This document shows positions 31,272-35,585 of a stretch of 35,585 bases of DNA, piece after piece. The notes under the pieces are model-generated. The model did no database searches. It saw only the letters and a program-made list of their open reading frames with translations, and was not told where the DNA came from. The DNA is from Vulcanimicrobiota bacterium (lineage in GTDB: Bacteria > Vulcanimicrobiota > Vulcanimicrobiia > Vulcanimicrobiales > Vulcanimicrobiaceae). Location: contig PMHP01000024.1 of assembly GCA_003158195.1 (NCBI GenBank), positions 6,252 through 41,836 on the forward strand, written 5' to 3'. Made by a program: the position numbers and the translations under genes. Every line of letters starts with the position of its first letter. The first letter of the stretch is position 1.

Positions 31272-32297
31272 ATGCAACAATCATTGTCTCGTAACACCTT
31301 CGTGCGCGTTGCCGCGGGCGGAGCCGCTGCCTTCGCCTCGATCGGCATCTTGCGCTATCCGGCCGGGGCGGCCGAATTCACGCTGAAGTTCGCCGACGAC
31401 CTTCCGCCCGATCACCCGACCAACGTGACCGCCCGCGATGTTGCGGCGAAGGTTTCCGCTCGCAGCAACGGCCGGGTCGAGCTCCAGGTCTTTCCGGCGA
31501 ATCAATTGGGCAACGATACGCAGATGCTCTCGCAGTTACGATCGGGCGCGATTCAATTCATGGCAGTCGGCGACAATATCCTCGCAACGCTCGTCCCCGC
31601 GGCCGCCATCGACAACGTCGGGTTCACGTGGGCCGATGCTAAGACCGCGTTTCGCGCGCTCGACGGCGACCTCGGCGCCTACGTTCGCGGCGAGATCGAG
31701 AAAGCCGGACTTCACCCGATGACGAAGATCTGGGACGAGGGCTTTCGCGAGATGACGAGTTCCACGAGGCCGCTCCTAAAGCCGGAAGATCTTGCAGGCT
31801 TTAAGATGCGCGTCCCACCGAGTCCGATCTCGACGGCACTCTTCGCGGCGCTCGGCGCTTCGCCGACGACCATTAACATCAAGGACCTTTATTCAGCGCT
31901 CGAGACGCACATCGTCGACGGCCAGGAAAACGCGCTTTCGTTGATCGACTCGCAGAAATTCTACGAGGTGCAAAAGTACTGCTCGCTGACGAATCACATG
32001 TTCGTCGGCTATTGGGTTTTGGCGAACCCGGACGCCTTCAACAAGTTGCCCAAGGACATGCAGAACCTCGTCGCTGGGGCGCTCGACGAAGGCGCGCCGT
32101 CGCAGCGCGAGGCCAACGTTCACGAAGACGCGACCGTGCGCGGCAAACTCACCTCCGAGGGCATGCAAATCGCCGACGTCGATCGGGGCGCATTCCGGAA
32201 AAAACTCGTCGAAGCCGGGTTCTATAAGCAGATGCGCGATCAGTTCGGCCCCAAGGCGTGGGGGCTGCTGGAAAAATATGCCGGAAAAGTGACCTGA
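31272..32297 (+). CDS. dctP: TRAP transporter substrate-binding protein, DctP family
   Basis: Periplasmic binding protein of 341 residues. A Tat-like signal (LSRNTFVRVAAGGAAAFASIG) precedes the mature part, which begins EFTLKFADDLPPDHPTN. Family landmarks are VFPANQLGNDTQML, PEDLAGFKMRVPPSP, LGASPTTINIKDLYSALET and VDGQENALSL. The Arg of the KMRVP segment normally makes the salt bridge to the substrate carboxylate, so an organic acid is the likely ligand. AAAGG at 31261-31265 overlaps the stop codon of the lyase gene. The fused permease gene starts five bases after this stop. Confidence 0.93.
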   Translation: MQQSLSRNTFVRVAAGGAAAFASIGILRYPAGAAEFTLKFADDLPPDHPTNVTARDVAAKVSARSNGRVELQVFPANQLGNDTQMLSQLRSGAIQFMAVGDNILATLVPAAAIDNVGFTWADAKTAFRALDGDLGAYVRGEIEKAGLHPMTKIWDEGFREMTSSTRPLLKPEDLAGFKMRVPPSPISTALFAALGASPTTINIKDLYSALETHIVDGQENALSLIDSQKFYEVQKYCSLTNHMFVGYWVLANPDAFNKLPKDMQNLVAGALDEGAPSQREANVHEDATVRGKLTSEGMQIADVDRGAFRKKLVEAGFYKQMRDQFGPKAWGLLEKYAGKVT

Positions 32298-32301
32298 GGC
32301 G

Positions 32302-34203
32302 ATGGCGGCGACCGAAGGGACCCTAACTGCCGACGCCGTCGGCGCGTCCCAGTCGTTGGAGACGGAACGGGAGCCGATTCGGCGGTTCGACGCAGTCGAC
32401 CGCTACCTCAAATGGATCACCGAGATCCCGGCAGCGCTGCTCGTCATAACGGAAGTCGGCGTTCTTCTGGCCGGCGTCGTGGCGCGCTACGTCCTCAACA
32501 AGCCGCTCCTCTGGAGCGACGAGCTGGCCGAGACCTTGTTCCTGTGGCTCGTTATGTTCGGTTCCGTCATCGCGCTGCGCCGCAGCGAGCACATGCGCAT
32601 GACGGCGATCGTCAACCGGCTACCGCTAAAATGGCAGCGCTGGACTTCGACGACGGCGCTGCTCGTCGTCGGCGTCGTGCTGTTGATCCTGCTTCCCAAC
32701 GCCAAAGATTACATGGTGACGCAATACGACATCCTCACGCCCGCGATGCAGATCCACGATGCGTATCGGGTGCTCGGAATGGTCGTCGGTATCGTCTTGA
32801 TGCTCGTGATCGCCGGCGTCAGAATCGTCGAGGAAGCCGATTGGCGCGGGGTGGCCGGCGCGGCCGGCATCGTCGCGCTCGTGGGCGTCGCGATGGCGCT
32901 CGCGCGGCCTGAGTTCGCGGCGCTCGGCAACCTCAGCCTCGCGGTGTTTTTCCTCGGCCTCGTCGGCGTTTGCGTCGCGGCCGGCATTCCGATCGCGTTT
33001 TGCTTTGCGCTTGCCACGTTGACCTATCTCACGTTCGCCGCGCCGACGACGCTTTCGGTCGTCGTCGGTCAGATGGATCAGGGAATGTCGTCGCTCGAGT
33101 TGCTCGCCGTCCCGATGTTCGTGCTCCTCGGACTCCTGCTCGAGATGACCGGCATCGCGCGCGTGCTCGTTGACTTTCTGGCCGCGCTCGTCGGGCGCGT
33201 GCGCGGCGGTCTTTCGTACGTCTTGCTCGGAGCGATGTTTCTGATCTCGGGGATTTCGGGCTCGAAGGCAGCCGATCAAGCCGCCGTCGCACCGGTGCTG
33301 TTTCCCGAAATGAAGCGCCGGGGCGCGAATCCGGGCGAACTCGTCGCGCAGCTAGCCGCATCGGCCGCGATGTCGGAGACGATCCCGCCGAGTCTCGTGC
33401 TGATCATCATCGCATCGGTAACCGGCGTGTCGATCGCATCCCTCTTTACCGGCGGGATCATGCCGGCATTCGTCGCGGGCCTCGCGCTCGTCATCGTCAC
33501 GTTCTTCCGATCGCGGGGCGAAAAGTCCGGAGAAGGGCCGCGCCCGACTGCAGCGCAGATCGCTCGCGCCTTCGTGATCGCGATCCCGGGTCTACTCTTA
33601 CCGTTTCTCGTGCGCTACTTCGTGCTCAAGGGGATTACGACGGCGACCGAGGTCGCGACGATCGGTATCGGGTACTCGGTCATCGTCGGGATTTTCGTGT
33701 ATCGTCGATTCCAGTGGCGGCGCGTGCTGCCGATCTTAGTCGATACGGCGTCGCTCTCCGGTGCGATTCTGCTCATCATCGGGTCGGCGACCGCAATGGC
33801 GTGGGCGTTGACGCAAGCGGGCTTCGCCCAGTCGCTCGCCGACTCGATGTCGAAGGTTCCCGGCGGCGCCGGCGGCTTTCTTGCGATCTCGATCGTCGTG
33901 TTCATCGTACTCGGCAGCGTGCTCGAAGGCATCCCGGCGATCGTGCTTTTCGGTCCGCTGCTGTTCCCGATCGCGCGCGAACTGCACATCAACGACGTGC
34001 ACTACACGATGGTCGTCATTCTCTCGATGGGGATCGGGCTGTTCTCACCGCCCTTCGGCGTCGGCTTCTATCAATCGGTGCTCATCGGACGCTCGACCAC
34101 GGACGCCGCGATCGGGCGGATGTTCCCGTATCTGGCCGCCGTCGCCGTCGCGCTCGTTCTCGTCGCCGCGATCCCGTGGCTGTCGACCGGTTTTCTGCAC
34201 TAA
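32302..34203 (+). CDS. TRAP transporter fused permease (DctQ-DctM)
   Basis: Inner-membrane sodium- or proton-coupled permease of 633 residues that combines both membrane subunits. Residues about 40-200 are the small DctQ-type domain with four helices and the motif LLWSDELAETLFLWLVMFG...RRSEHMRM. Residues about 205-633 are the large DctM domain with AAGIPIAFCFALATLTYL, SSLELLAVPMFVLLGLLLEMTG, FLISGISGSKAADQAA and AMSETIPPSLVLI. The helix between QITRAF and the second half is intact, and no frameshift is visible. Fused QM permeases are known, often for dicarboxylates and related acids. GAGG is only two bases before the ATG. It is the last gene of the operon and ends five bases before the convergent NIPSNAP gene. 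Confidence 0.93.
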   Translation: MAATEGTLTADAVGASQSLETEREPIRRFDAVDRYLKWITEIPAALLVITEVGVLLAGVVARYVLNKPLLWSDELAETLFLWLVMFGSVIALRRSEHMRMTAIVNRLPLKWQRWTSTTALLVVGVVLLILLPNAKDYMVTQYDILTPAMQIHDAYRVLGMVVGIVLMLVIAGVRIVEEADWRGVAGAAGIVALVGVAMALARPEFAALGNLSLAVFFLGLVGVCVAAGIPIAFCFALATLTYLTFAAPTTLSVVVGQMDQGMSSLELLAVPMFVLLGLLLEMTGIARVLVDFLAALVGRVRGGLSYVLLGAMFLISGISGSKAADQAAVAPVLFPEMKRRGANPGELVAQLAASAAMSETIPPSLVLIIIASVTGVSIASLFTGGIMPAFVAGLALVIVTFFRSRGEKSGEGPRPTAAQIARAFVIAIPGLLLPFLVRYFVLKGITTATEVATIGIGYSVIVGIFVYRRFQWRRVLPILVDTASLSGAILLIIGSATAMAWALTQAGFAQSLADSMSKVPGGAGGFLAISIVVFIVLGSVLEGIPAIVLFGPLLFPIARELHINDVHYTMVVILSMGIGLFSPPFGVGFYQSVLIGRSTTDAAIGRMFPYLAAVAVALVLVAAIPWLSTGFLH

Positions 34204-34208
34204 CGCGC

Positions 34209-34514
34209 TTACGAAACGCGCCGGACGAAGGCTCGCTCTTCGTTGAGAATGCATCCGGCCGCGTCGACGCGGCGCAGGCATTCGACGGCGCCCGGGTCGG
34301 ACATCAGCCGTTCGCGGTACTGTTCGTAGGCCGCAAGATTTGGAAAGTCGATCAGTCCTAGCGCCACGTTTGTGGGCCCGGCAACCTTGGTCGGCAAATA
34401 GTAGGCGACGGACGCGCCGCCGCACCGTTCGATCGGCTGCACCAAGGCCTGCGCATACGCCTCGAAATCGGCTAACTTCCTTGGGTCAAGCGTGTAGCGG
34501 ATGCACAACGTCAT
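34209..34514 (-). CDS. NIPSNAP family protein
   Basis: Small protein of 101 residues with a ferredoxin-like dimeric alpha/beta barrel of the NIPSNAP type: CIRYTLDPRKLADFEAYAQAL, GASVAYYLPTKVAG, NVALGLIDFPNLAAYEQYRERL and the closing NEERAFVRRV. The molecular function is unknown; relatives are found beside catabolic and transport genes and may bind or isomerise small acids. The ATG lies inside the end of the ArsR-type gene (29-base overlap), so the two are co-transcribed. It converges on the TRAP permease gene. Confidence 0.9.
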   Translation of the reverse strand: MTLCIRYTLDPRKLADFEAYAQALVQPIERCGGASVAYYLPTKVAGPTNVALGLIDFPNLAAYEQYRERLMSDPGAVECLRRVDAAGCILNEERAFVRRVS

Positions 34515-35244
34515 CGTTCGCCTCCCCGTTGAAGCCGCGGAAATTTCGGCCGAGTTCGTGTGCCCAGACGATGCCGAATGCGTCGCGAAGTGCGGCGATC
34601 CCGCGCGCGGTCACGTCGAGCGCGCGCGTGGACGCGCGGCGTCGCACCCACTCGTTTTCGAGCGCGTGCCGGCACAGTGCCGCGCCGGCAACTCCCGCGA
34701 CGTGCCAGCGGCGCTCGCTCCAGTCGAGACACGCGCGGCACTGCGGGCGGCGTCCTGCGAGGTCATACGCGATGCCAAGTCGCCCGAAGAGGTCCAGCCC
34801 TTGTGGCGTAAGCCGCACGCCGGCCTCGTCGAACGCGATCGCGCCGCCGTTGCGCAACGCGTCGGCGAGCGAGACCCCGAGCACCCCGGCAAGGTGATCG
34901 TAACAGGTTCGCGCGCGTCGTAGCGCCTCATCCAGGCCGCGTGCGGTCGGATGTCGCGGCTCGGGTGCCGGGGCGAGAACCATCAGCGACTCGAGCGCGT
35001 GGGCTACTTCCGGGGAGCCGATCCGGTAATACCGATGGCGGCCTTGCGCAATAACGCTCACGAGCGCGCTGCGAACCAAGCGCGCAAGATGCACGCTCGC
35101 CGTCGATGGCGTCACGTTCGCCGCGCGCGCGAGTTCGCGGCCGGTCCATGCGCGACCGTCCATGAGGCTCGCGAGCATTTCGGCGCGCGAGGGGTCCGCG
35201 ACGAGTCGCGCCAGGCCTGCGAGGGAAAACGCGCTATCCGACAC
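34486..35244 (-). CDS. ArsR-like winged-helix regulator with C-terminal extension
   Basis: Transcription regulator of 252 residues. Residues 10-90 are an ArsR-type winged helix: LVADPSRAEMLASLMDG, ARAANVTPSTASVHLARLV and the wing QGRHRYYRIG. The long C-terminal part, about twice the usual size, includes RPQCRACLDWSERRWHV and ALCRHALENEWVRR. Its Cys residues do not match the known metal sites of ArsR, so a small organic ligand is more likely. The start is GTG at 35244, as an in-frame TGA lies six bases upstream. It is co-transcribed with NIPSNAP and may control that gene, itself and the convergent CoA-transferase operon. Confidence 0.88.
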   Translation of the reverse strand: MSDSAFSLAGLARLVADPSRAEMLASLMDGRAWTGRELARAANVTPSTASVHLARLVRSALVSVIAQGRHRYYRIGSPEVAHALESLMVLAPAPEPRHPTARGLDEALRRARTCYDHLAGVLGVSLADALRNGGAIAFDEAGVRLTPQGLDLFGRLGIAYDLAGRRPQCRACLDWSERRWHVAGVAGAALCRHALENEWVRRRASTRALDVTARGIAALRDAFGIVWAHELGRNFRGFNGEANDDVVHPLHA

Positions 35245-35369
35245 GCATCATCGTTTTCCGCCGGCGAAGGTTCTTCCCCACCATCGTTCGACGATCGTCA
35301 AACAGACGGACCGCGGGCTTAGCTCCCCGAACGCGACCATGCGAGTAACGTCGGAACGGAGCCGGATCT

Positions 35370-35585
35370 ATGCGAGTCGGGCGGGTCGAGCTGCGAATCG
35401 CGAACGTCGAGGGATTCCTCGTGCGGATCCGGCACCTCCACGGCGCCGACGTCCGCTCGGATCGCGAAGGATTGCCGACCTGGCCGTACGAGCGCGCCGC
35501 GAAGGATACCTGGAGCGTCGCCGACTGGAAACGCGAACGATTCGCGCCGCGCTACCCGGGGTTCGAGGTCGATGTGGTCGACGGC
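35370..35585 (+). CDS. Hypothetical protein, 3' end outside window
   Basis: The frame is open from ATG 35370 to the end of the window (72 codons) and GGAG at 35358-35361 lies eight bases upstream. I do not recognise the family. The visible part (RVELRIANVEGFLVRIRHL, then DREGLPTWPYERAAK and WSVADWKRERFAPRYPGF) is charged, with aromatic residues, no signal peptide and no membrane segment, so it is probably cytoplasmic. It is divergent from the ArsR-type regulator with a 125-bp spacer in which I see no clear promoter. Confidence 0.65.
   Translation, partial: MRVGRVELRIANVEGFLVRIRHLHGADVRSDREGLPTWPYERAAKDTWSVADWKRERFAPRYPGFEVDVVDG

Noticed and set aside
1-35585. tRNA, rRNA, CRISPR arrays, transposases, integrases or phage genes
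   Set aside because: None was recognised on either strand. The only mobile-looking sequences are the short palindromic repeats.

Overview
The window is GC-rich, densely packed bacterial chromosome with no phage, transposase, CRISPR, rRNA or tRNA signal. The following traits suggest a member of Candidatus Eremiobacterota (WPS-2) or a neighbouring soil phylum: lipoprotein sedolisins (S53) alternating with streptogramin-lyase-like propellers, a lone Flp/Fap pilin, a small UBP-type zinc finger protein, an MPELPD-type Fpg/Nei glycosylase, and a short TGTCA-ended palindromic repeat. This placement is an inference from gene content, not from a marker gene.

Left part (1-7490): two tandem copies of a surface unit, each a seven-bladed Vgb-like propeller lipoprotein followed by an S53 peptidase lipoprotein. 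The first copy is cut by the window edge. A small UBP zinc finger gene follows, then a short Flp-type pilin gene on the minus strand (7174-7335), which diverges from a histidine kinase/response regulator pair. The divergent space holds a TATAAT box and overlapping GGCTA/TAGCC half-sites.

Middle part (7491-22155): the kinase and NarL-type regulator overlap by ATGA. Facing them are a compact RND permease and an isochorismatase-family hydrolase. Then come a tiny acidic protein with a strong ribosome site, a palindromic repeat, a short AraC-type regulator, a chloroperoxidase-like alpha/beta hydrolase, DoxX, a coupled metallopeptidase-DUF72 pair, a BBE-type flavoprotein, an unknown protein, an Fpg/Nei glycosylase, and a degenerate metallo-beta-lactamase-like secreted protein whose stop codon lies inside a second copy of the repeat. 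A second tiny acidic protein and an ABM-domain secreted protein lie on the minus strand.

Right part (22156-35585): a PaoABC-like molybdenum aldehyde oxidoreductase operon lies behind a leader that can fold strongly. After it come two divergent AraC regulators and a HAF-repeat secreted protein. A four-gene catabolic operon follows: CaiB-type CoA transferase, CitE/Mcl-type lyase, TRAP binding protein and fused DctQM permease. It meets a convergent ArsR-type regulator and NIPSNAP pair. The operon reads as uptake of a hydroxy- or dicarboxylic acid, activation to its CoA ester and retro-Claisen cleavage. The last gene is cut by the window end.

The items most worth following up are the duplicated propeller-sedolisin unit, the structured leader of the molybdoenzyme operon, the repeat family and its adjacent acidic mini-proteins, the pilin with its divergent control region, and the CoA-transferase/lyase/TRAP module.
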